24,007 nucleotides of DNA, taken from the NCBI GenBank assembly GCA_002704755.1, contig PAHC01000034.1:7172-31178 (forward strand), written 5' to 3'. This DNA is from Rhodobiaceae bacterium. Its GTDB lineage: Bacteria; Pseudomonadota; Alphaproteobacteria; Rhizobiales; TMED25. This document shows, in pieces, positions 6,363 through 14,276 of the stretch. The translations under genes were made by a program, and so were the position numbers. The notes below the pieces were generated by a model that made no database searches, was not told the origin of the DNA, and saw nothing but the letters and a program-made list of their open reading frames with translations. How positions within the stretch are numbered: the stretch's first letter is position 1; each line of letters opens with the position of its first letter.

Positions 6363-6397
6363 GGGGCTAGTATGTTATTATTAGTCCCTATTTTTTT
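6363..6397 (+). terminator. Rho-independent terminator after the small membrane protein genes
   Basis: GGGGCTAGTA (6363-6372) pairs with TATTAGTCCC (6379-6388), including two G-T pairs, around a 6-base loop TGTTAT. TA and a run of seven T follow at 6391-6397. It overlaps the last codons of the convergent ABC ATPase gene, so it also insulates that gene from read-through. Confidence 0.85.
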
Positions 6398-7328
6398 GAC
6401 CTCTAACAAACTCAAGAAAAATATCCTCTAAATCCGTTTCTTTTGATATTATATCTATAATTGATACTTTTTGACTTTCTAACTGTTGTAATATATCTAA
6501 AAAATTAATTTTACTTGGGCGATAAATAATCTGCAAATAGCCGTCTTGATTAGCTTTAATACTATTAATCCCATTAATTTTTATTTCAGACTCTGGATTC
6601 TTAATATCAGCCTTAATCAATATTTCTTTTCTGTCTAAACTTTTCAATAATTCTTTAGTTGGCGCATTAGCTACTAATTTACCTTTATTAATAATTCCGA
6701 TTTGATCACAAAGTTCTTGCGCCTCCTCAAGGTAATGGGTGGTTAGTAGAATTGTTGTTCCTTGCTGATTAAGCTCTCTCACAAAATCCCATAACTGATG
6801 GCGTAACTCAATGTCGACTCCAGCTGTCGGTTCATCAAGCACCAGAACACTAGGTTGGTGTGTTAATGCCTTGGCAATTAACAATCTCCTTCGCATTCCC
6901 CCTGATAATGTTCTTGAATATGAATAAGCTTGATCTGATAATCCTAGCCTTCCCAACAAGCCCATTGAATCCCTATCCTTCTTAGGAACTCCATATAGAC
7001 CAGCTTGCGTTTCCAAAACTTCAACAGGCTTAAAGAATGGGTCGAGATTTAACTCCTGTGGAACAATTCCGATAGCAGATCTAGCTTTCCTTTTTTGTTT
7101 TTCAATATCAAAGCCATTGATCTTTGCGGTACCGGATGATTTTACAACCAGATTTGCTAAAATATTTATAAATGTTGACTTACCTGCCCCATTTGGTCCT
7201 AGTAGACCAAATATTTGACCCTTTTTGATTTGAATTGAAAAATCAACGAGTGCATGCTTTTGAGAATTGCCATTCTTACTTCTGTATATCTTATTGAGAA
7301 GATTAGTTTCAATGGCTAATTCTGTCAT
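6381..7328 (-). CDS. ABC transporter ATP-binding protein, ABC-2 type (YadG-like)
   Basis: This cytoplasmic ATPase subunit of 315 residues has all motors of an ABC domain in order: Walker A GPNGAGKS (44-51), Q-loop Gln91, signature LSGGM (141-145), Walker B VLVLDEP (161-167) and switch His198. The phrase ARSAIGIVPQELNLDPFF and the C-terminal tail after 220 resemble the YadG family, which pairs with an ABC-2 permease (YadH) to export lipids, polysaccharides or drugs. No permease gene is adjacent: downstream is the convergent small-protein gene and upstream is the divergent polA. Either the partner is elsewhere or the ATPase acts with a distant permease. ATP binding is certain, substrate is not. 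Start at ATG 7328. Confidence 0.93.
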   Translation of the reverse strand: MTELAIETNLLNKIYRSKNGNSQKHALVDFSIQIKKGQIFGLLGPNGAGKSTFINILANLVVKSSGTAKINGFDIEKQKRKARSAIGIVPQELNLDPFFKPVEVLETQAGLYGVPKKDRDSMGLLGRLGLSDQAYSYSRTLSGGMRRRLLIAKALTHQPSVLVLDEPTAGVDIELRHQLWDFVRELNQQGTTILLTTHYLEEAQELCDQIGIINKGKLVANAPTKELLKSLDRKEILIKADIKNPESEIKINGINSIKANQDGYLQIIYRPSKINFLDILQQLESQKVSIIDIISKETDLEDIFLEFVRGQKNRD

Positions 7329-7428
7329 ATGTAAAACCTAGCGTTATTATTTTAATTTTAATTTTAGAGTTACCGTAGTAGTCTTAACATTAAATAAACT
7401 AATTATCTTGGATTATCAACTTTTACAA

Positions 7429-10173
7429 ATGTCAAAAATTAATTCAAATTCAACATTATTCTTAATTGATGGATCAACCTTCATCTTTAGGGCATATTTT
7501 GCAATGTATAAAGCATCACAAAATCGCGGTAGCGGCTTTAGCAGATCGGATGGTTTACCAACAGGCGCAGTTATGGCATTTTGTAATATGATGTGGAAGA
7601 TAATCTCAAATGGAATAGAGAATATCCATCCAAGTCATATTGCGGTTGTGTTTGATACAAAAGAAAAAACCTTTAGGAGTGATATCTATCCCTCTTATAA
7701 AGCAAATAGGGATGCCCCTCCTGAAGACTTAATTCCTCAATTTCCTCTTATTCATAGAGCCGTTGAAGCTTTCAATATAAAATCAATTTCAAAATCTGGA
7801 TTCGAAGCTGATGACATTATTGCAACATATTCAAAACAAGCAAATGAAGTAGGCGCGAAGACAATAATAATATCCGGCGATAAAGATTTGATGCAGTTAG
7901 TAAATGATAATGTCGTAATGTACGACCCAATGCCAAGTAGAGAAAGGTTCATAGATATAGAAGGCGTCATTGATAAATTCGGTGTCCCACCCAATAAAGT
8001 TGTCGATGTTCAATCGTTAGCAGGAGACTCCACCGATAATATTCCAGGTGTCCCTGGAATTGGATTAAAAATTGCAGCAGAGTTAATTAATGAATATGAG
8101 ACACTCGAGAATTTACTTGATAATGCAGAGAGCATCAAACAAACAAAAAGAAGAGAAAATTTAATTTCCCATGCCAATGACGCAAGAATATCTTATCGAC
8201 TTGCACTTCTTGATTCTTCTACTCCTTTAGATTTAATGCTTGATGATTTGTCTTACCAGCAACTTGATCATGAAAAAATATTATCATTCTCGAAAGAAAT
8301 GGAATTTTCTAATTTGGAAAAAAGAATTGATAGTTGGTTCTCAAACTTTGATAAAAATACTAACTTTAATAGATCTAATTCTCAAATCAAGAAAAACAAC
8401 ACTTCAAACATCCCCCCATTAACTCAACACATTGAAATTCGAGATCCTGATACATTCGACAATGTATTTAATAAGCTTATCGAGAGTAAAGAAATCTTCA
8501 TAGATATATCCAGTGGGGATTCTGGTGAAATCTCATTAACTATAAATGGAGATATTATTTACACAATTTTTCTTGATAAAGAAAAATCGGAAGAGAAAAT
8601 TGAAGAAAATAACATTTTCGAAAAAGTTAAATATATTTTGGAAGATCCAAGTATCAAAAAAATATTTTTTGATTACAAATCAGCCTTATACTTATTAGAA
8701 AGATATCAACTTTCCGTTAATGTCGCTGAAGATCTGTCCTTACTTGCTTATGTCAGCAATAATGGGAAAATAAAAAATGAATTGACCGCACTAGCTACAT
8801 TCTACAAAAATGAGATATCAATTTTTGAAGAGCTTGAGAAAAAGATTATAAATAAAATTGAACTGAAAAACCATGAAAGAGTCTATTTAATTCATAAAAT
8901 CTGGCAACATTTAACAATAAAAATACTGTCAGGTGGAGCCATTCAAGTTTATGAATTAATTGAAAAACCACTCATAAAAATACTCTTTGATATGGAGAAT
9001 AAAGGAATAAAAGCAGATAAATCAGTTTTAGATGAATTGTCCTTTAAATTTGGTACAAAAATTAAACAATTGGAAAACAAAATATATATTTTATCTGGAC
9101 AAGAATTTAATATTGCAAGCCCCAAACAGCTCGGTAAAATTTTATTCGACAAGTTAGAGTTAAAGGGAGGAAAAAAGAATAAAAGTGGTGCTTGGGCAAC
9201 GGGTATCGATATATTAGAAGATTTGTCACTGCTTGGATATGAAATAGCTGATAACATAATTGAATGGCGACAACTGAGTAAATTGAAAACCACTTACACT
9301 GATAGTATTCCAAATTTTATAAATAAGACAACTCAGCGCGTACATACACAATTTTCTCAATCCTTAACTTCGACTGGAAGATTATCATCTTCAAGTCCTA
9401 ACTTACAAAACATCCCAATCAGAACTTATGAGGGGAAACAAATACGCTCAGCATTTGTGGCAGTCGATGATCATGTTTTTTTATCTGCTGATTATAGCCA
9501 AATTGAGCTACGTGTATTAGCTCACGTTGCTGAAATTGAGCAGTTGAGAAACACCTTCTTGAAAGATCTTGATATACATAAGATGACAGCAGCATCTATA
9601 TTTAACATTGAAATAGAAGATGTAACTGAAGAAATGCGTTATCAGGCAAAATCCATAAATTTTGGAATTATTTATGGGATTTCTGCATTTGGACTTGGAA
9701 AACAATTAAAAATACCTCGACATGATGCAAAAAAATTTATTGATGATTATCTTTTAAGATTCCCAGGCATAAAACAATACATGGACAGAACCATAGATAT
9801 GGCAAAAACAAATGAATATACAAGTACCATGTTTGGAAGACGATGTTATTTCCCAGATATCAACTCTCGTAACCACGCCATAAGGTCATTCAATGAAAGG
9901 GCTGCTATTAATGCCCCAATACAAGGATCTGCAGCAGATATAATAAAAAGAGCTATGATCAAAATTTATGATGCCATAGAATTAGAGAAATTAAGATCTA
10001 AAATGATTCTTCAAATACATGATGAATTAGTATTTGAGGTACCAATTGATGAAGTTGAAATAATGAAATCATTAGTAACAGAGAATATGGAAAACGCCAC
10101 CAAGCCATTGATGAATTTTAGCGTTCCATTAAAAATTGATATGAGTATATCTAATAGTTGGGATCAGGCTTGA
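7429..10173 (+). CDS. polA: DNA polymerase I
   Basis: This 914-residue polymerase (from the ATG at 7429; an in-frame TTG at 7408 would add seven) fills gaps and removes RNA primers. The 5'-3' nuclease domain covers about 1-290, beginning LFLIDGSTFIFRAYFA, with the acidic ISGDKD cluster and the GDSTDNIPGVPGIG helix-hairpin-helix. The polymerase domain holds TGRLSSSSPNLQNIP (about 649-663), motif A FLSADYSQIELR, motif B RYQAKSINFGIIYG and motif C LQIHDELVFEVP, so synthesis should be normal. The middle 3'-5' exonuclease-like domain (about 330-500) lacks the DEDDy residues: DxE is replaced by DIS, and the usual YAxxD segment reads VYLIHK. Proofreading is therefore probably absent. The gene is divergent from the ABC ATPase and ends four bases before the convergent pckA. 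Confidence 0.98.
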   Translation: MSKINSNSTLFLIDGSTFIFRAYFAMYKASQNRGSGFSRSDGLPTGAVMAFCNMMWKIISNGIENIHPSHIAVVFDTKEKTFRSDIYPSYKANRDAPPEDLIPQFPLIHRAVEAFNIKSISKSGFEADDIIATYSKQANEVGAKTIIISGDKDLMQLVNDNVVMYDPMPSRERFIDIEGVIDKFGVPPNKVVDVQSLAGDSTDNIPGVPGIGLKIAAELINEYETLENLLDNAESIKQTKRRENLISHANDARISYRLALLDSSTPLDLMLDDLSYQQLDHEKILSFSKEMEFSNLEKRIDSWFSNFDKNTNFNRSNSQIKKNNTSNIPPLTQHIEIRDPDTFDNVFNKLIESKEIFIDISSGDSGEISLTINGDIIYTIFLDKEKSEEKIEENNIFEKVKYILEDPSIKKIFFDYKSALYLLERYQLSVNVAEDLSLLAYVSNNGKIKNELTALATFYKNEISIFEELEKKIINKIELKNHERVYLIHKIWQHLTIKILSGGAIQVYELIEKPLIKILFDMENKGIKADKSVLDELSFKFGTKIKQLENKIYILSGQEFNIASPKQLGKILFDKLELKGGKKNKSGAWATGIDILEDLSLLGYEIADNIIEWRQLSKLKTTYTDSIPNFINKTTQRVHTQFSQSLTSTGRLSSSSPNLQNIPIRTYEGKQIRSAFVAVDDHVFLSADYSQIELRVLAHVAEIEQLRNTFLKDLDIHKMTAASIFNIEIEDVTEEMRYQAKSINFGIIYGISAFGLGKQLKIPRHDAKKFIDDYLLRFPGIKQYMDRTIDMAKTNEYTSTMFGRRCYFPDINSRNHAIRSFNERAAINAPIQGSAADIIKRAMIKIYDAIELEKLRSKMILQIHDELVFEVPIDEVEIMKSLVTENMENATKPLMNFSVPLKIDMSISNSWDQA

Positions 10174-10177
10174 AAAA

Positions 10178-11755
10178 CTAGATAATTGGACCTGATTTTA
10201 TTATTTCAAGGTCAACATCACTCTCAAATTTTTTAAAATTTTCAGCAAACATGCTTACTAATTTTTTTGCTTGTGCATCGAAATCATCTTTATTTGACCA
10301 TGTGTCTATTGGGTTTAAATAACTAGAGTCACCATTTATTGAAACCGGCACCATTAAATTAAAATACTCATCTTTTCTCATCTCAATATTATCAAGGTCG
10401 CCATTGATAGCAGCACTCAGTAAATTCCTTGTCAACTGAATTGGCATTCTTTGTCCAACTCCTGCTGGACCACCACTCCAACCTGTATTTATCAGCCAAG
10501 TTTGTACATTATGTTTTTCCATTTTTTCTTTCAACAGTCTCCCATAAACAATTGGGTGCCGAGGTAAAAATGGTGCAGCAAAACATGTTGAAAATGTTGC
10601 AGATGGGTCAACTACACCCCTTTCGGTCCCGGCAACTTTTGCCGTGTAACCAGATAAGAAATGGTATACCGCTTGGTTTGAGTCTAATTTTGATATTGGT
10701 GGCATTACGCCAAAAGCATCACATGTTAACATGATGATGGTTGATGGAATATCTGCCATTCCATCTTTTGATACATTATCACCAACAAAAGCCATTGGGA
10801 AAGCTGCCCTGGTATTTTCTGTTAAGCTACCATCATTAAAATTTAGTTCTCTTGTTTCGGTGTCAACAATTACATTTTCAAGAACTGTTGTAAAACGACG
10901 AACAGCATCATAAATTTGCGGTTCTGCTTCTTTAGAGAGATTAATTGCTTTCGCATAGGAACCATCCTCAAAGTTAAACACCCCTTTATCTGTCCACCCA
11001 TGTTCATCATCTCCAATTAACAATCTCTCAGGATCAGCAGATAATGTCGTTTTTCCTGTGCCTGACAAACCAAAAAAGATTGCAGTATTTCGACCTTTAC
11101 TGTCACTATTTGCGGAACAATGCATTGGGAAGATCCCTTTTGGTGGCAATGTATAGTTAAAATAAGTGAATACAGATTTTTTGATTTCACCTGCATAGTA
11201 AGTGCCTGCAATTAATATTTTATTGTTTGTAAAATCACATGCAATTGTTGTATCAGTTCTCACGCCATATCTGACAGGATCAGTTTTAAAAGACGGAAGA
11301 TCAATTATTAACAAATCCTCAGAAAAATCTATTTGCTGAGACCTTTGAGGCAAGATGAGTAGATGCTGAATAAAAAGAGCTTGCCAAGCAAATTCTGTAA
11401 TAATCCTGACTTTAATTCTTTCGTCTGGATCTGTTCCTGCGTGAAGGTCTTGGATAAAGAGATTTTTCCCTTTCATATGCTCAAGCATATCTTTCTCTAA
11501 AAGGTCATATTTACCCCTCTCAATCCTTGCGTTATTTTCCCACCAGACATTATCTTCTGTATCTTGGTCAGCGATTACATGCTTATCTTTCGGTGACCTT
11601 CCTGTGTGTTTTCCTGTATCTACTGAGAAAGAACCATCCACTGTGAGTAAACCTTCATTAAAATTCGAAGCTAGTTGTATAAGCTCTGCGGCAGTATTAT
11701 TTACATAAACATTTTTTGCATCCTTTAGATAGCTTTTGTAATCTATTGTACCCAA
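10178..11755 (-). CDS. pckA: Phosphoenolpyruvate carboxykinase (ATP)
   Basis: This cytosolic enzyme of 525 residues converts oxaloacetate and ATP to phosphoenolpyruvate, the entry step to gluconeogenesis. The ATP-type family signature is complete: P-loop GLSGTGKTTLS (229-239), kinase-2 metal site LIGDDEHGW (246-254), substrate segment TGRSPKDKH (51-59) and the adenine-binding NTGWSGGPAG near 436-445. Length matches the family. The start appears to be TTG at 11755, preceded by GGGAG six bases upstream, and the N-terminus aligns as expected. It is transcribed divergently from chvI across 96 AT-rich bases; this pckA/chvI pairing is conserved in many Alphaproteobacteria, where ChvI influences central carbon metabolism. 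Confidence 0.97.
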   Translation of the reverse strand: MGTIDYKSYLKDAKNVYVNNTAAELIQLASNFNEGLLTVDGSFSVDTGKHTGRSPKDKHVIADQDTEDNVWWENNARIERGKYDLLEKDMLEHMKGKNLFIQDLHAGTDPDERIKVRIITEFAWQALFIQHLLILPQRSQQIDFSEDLLIIDLPSFKTDPVRYGVRTDTTIACDFTNNKILIAGTYYAGEIKKSVFTYFNYTLPPKGIFPMHCSANSDSKGRNTAIFFGLSGTGKTTLSADPERLLIGDDEHGWTDKGVFNFEDGSYAKAINLSKEAEPQIYDAVRRFTTVLENVIVDTETRELNFNDGSLTENTRAAFPMAFVGDNVSKDGMADIPSTIIMLTCDAFGVMPPISKLDSNQAVYHFLSGYTAKVAGTERGVVDPSATFSTCFAAPFLPRHPIVYGRLLKEKMEKHNVQTWLINTGWSGGPAGVGQRMPIQLTRNLLSAAINGDLDNIEMRKDEYFNLMVPVSINGDSSYLNPIDTWSNKDDFDAQAKKLVSMFAENFKKFESDVDLEIIKSGPII

Positions 11756-11851
11756 GGTTTTCTCCCATTTATTTTATTTCTATGAAAAATAATTATATAA
11801 TTTAAATTAATATAAAGCTTATTTATGCTCAGTCAATCAAGTTAGAGAAAA

Positions 11852-12535
11852 ATGCAAAAAATAATTTTATTAGATGATGATGAAAATATACTGTTCTCAC
11901 TTAGTGTGATGTTACAATCTCATGGTTACGATGTGAGCGCCTTCTCTGATGGGTTTGAGATGTTGGAATATATGAATAATAATAACAGTGATATTTTGAT
12001 ATTAGATATTAAAATGCCAAGAATAGATGGCTTAGAGGTTTTCAACTCAGTCAGAAAATTTTCAAATATACCTATAATTTTCTTAACATCAAAAGATGGT
12101 GAAGTAGACGAACTAATTGGATTGAGACTTGGAGCTGATGATTATATACGTAAACCATTTTCACAGAAATTACTGGTCGAACGCATAAAATCTGTTCTCA
12201 GGAGGTCAAAGAGTCCTGAAAATAAAAAAAACCACAAAGATGTCACAAATTTGAAATATCTTGAGCTAGATAAGGAAAGATTTATTTGCAAATGGCAGGA
12301 TAAGATTATAAACCTCACCTCAACTGAATTTCTAATATTAGAGTCACTTATTAGAAGACCTGGATCTATTAGATCCCGAGACGATCTAATCAGTGACGCA
12401 TTCAAAGAAGGATTCTCAAAAGAAGATAGAGTGATTGATAGCCACATAAAAAGAATTAGGCAAAAATTTATTTTAGTGGATCCAAACTTTGATTTGATAA
12501 AAACAATCTATGGTATTGGCTACAAGATACAATAA
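11852..12535 (+). CDS. chvI: ChvI-type response regulator (OmpR family)
   Basis: This 227-residue cytoplasmic transcription factor has a receiver domain (1-120) with the acidic pocket LLDDDE, phospho-acceptor Asp52 in LDIKMPRIDG, Thr79 and Lys101 (RKPFS). An OmpR-type winged helix fills about 130-227, ending DPNFDLIKTIYGIGYKI. Assignment to ChvI rests on its place between pckA and a ChvG-like kinase. In Agrobacterium and Sinorhizobium, ChvI responds to acid and cell-envelope stress. The kinase gene follows after 12 bases, so the two form an operon. The start ATG is preceded by a weak GAGA. Confidence 0.95.
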   Translation: MQKIILLDDDENILFSLSVMLQSHGYDVSAFSDGFEMLEYMNNNNSDILILDIKMPRIDGLEVFNSVRKFSNIPIIFLTSKDGEVDELIGLRLGADDYIRKPFSQKLLVERIKSVLRRSKSPENKKNHKDVTNLKYLELDKERFICKWQDKIINLTSTEFLILESLIRRPGSIRSRDDLISDAFKEGFSKEDRVIDSHIKRIRQKFILVDPNFDLIKTIYGIGYKIQ

Positions 12536-12547
12536 GAGGATCTAGAG

Positions 12548-14179
12548 TTGGCAATAATGAGAAAAAGTAAAATTAATATTTTCAATCTACATTTATCTGC
12601 AAAAATAGTAATATTTAATCTTCTCGCATTAGTATTATTGTTAATCGGCATTTTATATCTAAATCAGTTTAGGGAAGGTTTGATTGAATCAAAGATTGAG
12701 TCATTAGCTGTGCAAAGTGAGATAATATCTGCGACCGTCTCAGCAAGTGCAACATCAAGTAAAGGGGCGAACCTATTTGTTTTTGATAAAAATATTGATG
12801 GAAGAGAACCCTTCGACCAAAGAGTAATACAGTATAGAAACTATACTATAAACAAAAAATTACTAGAAAATATTATTGGTGAGTTAATAAATCCTGAAAT
12901 GCTTAATGCAAAAATTTATGACTCTAACGACAATATTATTCATAACTCCAATGATTATTTTTACGGAAAAAATATTAATAAAGTTTCACTGAGTCCAATT
13001 AAGGAAAGCTTTTTTAAAACATTTTATTCAAAATTTCTAAAAAAGATTGGCTTCGATAGCATCAATGATCTCAATTTTGAAACTGATTATAAGACCTTAT
13101 CGAGAGCATTAAAGGGATCGAAAAATATTGTCGTAAATAAAAATGAAGTGGGGCAATCAGTAGTACATGTTTCAATGCCAATCATTAAATATAAGGCAAT
13201 TATTGGTTACCTAGTTCTTTCAACACAAAATAATGCCATTGATATGATTGTATATCAAGAAAGAATGTCTATCCTTAAGGTCTTCCTAATAGCATCTCTA
13301 ATAACTATTATACTATCTATTATATTATCCAATACCATAGCAAAACCAATGAGAGAACTCGCAATTGCAGCTGATAATGTTACCAGTAATTTGCAAGCAA
13401 GAGAAAATATTCCCGATTTCAGCAAAAGAAAAGACGAGATAGGAGATTTATCAAATGCTCTAAGAAATATGACTTCAAGTTTATTTGAGAGAATAGATAC
13501 CATTGAAAGATTTTCAGCTGATATAGCACATGAATTACGAAATCCATTAACATCATTAAGAAGTGCTATCGAAACATTCTCAGTTACCAAAAGAAAAAAT
13601 GATCAGTCAAAATTAATCAACATAATTCAAGAGGATATAGATAGGATAGATAGGTTAATTGCAGATATTTCTGAAATATCTAAGCTTGATACAGCACTCA
13701 CAATTGAACAAAGAGACATAATAGATATTTATGAATGTTTAAACTCCCTAATTAAACAAGAAAACTTTAGGCATAAATCAAATCAAATCAAATTGAATTA
13801 TTTACAAAATGGCGTGAAATTTTATTCAAGAATAAACAAAAATAAATTTAATCAAGTTTTTATAAACTTATTTGATAATGCACGATCTATCTTAAAAGAT
13901 AATAGCAAAATTATTGTAAATATAAGCAATAATCTCGAATATATTATAATTGATGTTGAAGACCAAGGTGGTGGAATTCATGGGACAAAAATTGATAGAG
14001 TTTTTGATAGATTCTATAGTGATAGATCGGATAAATCACAAAATAAACATACTGGACTTGGGCTTTCAATCGCCAAACAAATAATTGAGTCCCATGATGG
14101 AATAATATCAGTTGAAAACTATGTAAAAAATGAAATTAAAGGCGCACAATTTAAAATTCAAATCCCTAGGATCAAATAA
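12548..14179 (+). CDS. chvG: ChvG-type sensor histidine kinase
   Basis: This inner-membrane sensor of 543 residues has TM1 at about 18-38, a periplasmic sensor of about 200 residues, TM2 at about 242-262 and a HAMP linker up to about 315. The phospho-acceptor His328 lies in FSADIAHELRNPLTSLRS. The catalytic domain has an N-box (INLFDNAR, about 439-446), G1 DQGGGI (472-477) and G2 GLGLS (503-507), so it should be active. It follows chvI by 12 bases. The TTG at 12548 lies seven bases after AGAGGA; the ATG at 12557 is too far from that site, so I favour TTG, only three residues longer. In Rhizobiales the periplasmic repressor ExoR controls ChvG; no exoR is in this window. Confidence 0.95.
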   Translation: MAIMRKSKINIFNLHLSAKIVIFNLLALVLLLIGILYLNQFREGLIESKIESLAVQSEIISATVSASATSSKGANLFVFDKNIDGREPFDQRVIQYRNYTINKKLLENIIGELINPEMLNAKIYDSNDNIIHNSNDYFYGKNINKVSLSPIKESFFKTFYSKFLKKIGFDSINDLNFETDYKTLSRALKGSKNIVVNKNEVGQSVVHVSMPIIKYKAIIGYLVLSTQNNAIDMIVYQERMSILKVFLIASLITIILSIILSNTIAKPMRELAIAADNVTSNLQARENIPDFSKRKDEIGDLSNALRNMTSSLFERIDTIERFSADIAHELRNPLTSLRSAIETFSVTKRKNDQSKLINIIQEDIDRIDRLIADISEISKLDTALTIEQRDIIDIYECLNSLIKQENFRHKSNQIKLNYLQNGVKFYSRINKNKFNQVFINLFDNARSILKDNSKIIVNISNNLEYIIIDVEDQGGGIHGTKIDRVFDRFYSDRSDKSQNKHTGLGLSIAKQIIESHDGIISVENYVKNEIKGAQFKIQIPRIK

Positions 14180-14276
14180 ATATATATTTATACTTTTGTA
14201 CAGTGATAATTTAGTGTATCAAATTAGATTAGATAAAGAATTTTTATAACTTTAACAATTACTCAATGATATTAAA

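Noticed and set aside
7752..7994. Minus-strand open frame inside polA, and similar antisense frames at 8949-9293, 12142-12447 and 13255-13590
   Set aside because: All are fully inside strongly conserved plus-strand genes and have low-complexity, Ser/Ile-rich translations with no recognisable motif.
10140..10205. Possible bidirectional terminator between polA and pckA (ATCAGG with CCTGAT)
   Set aside because: The stem is only six base pairs with a loop over 20 bases, lies mostly in coding sequence, and has only a broken T tract.
14180..14276. SAM or SAH riboswitch upstream of ahcY
   Set aside because: The 97-base gap is AT-rich with no pairing pattern or conserved core that I can match to a known SAM or SAH class.
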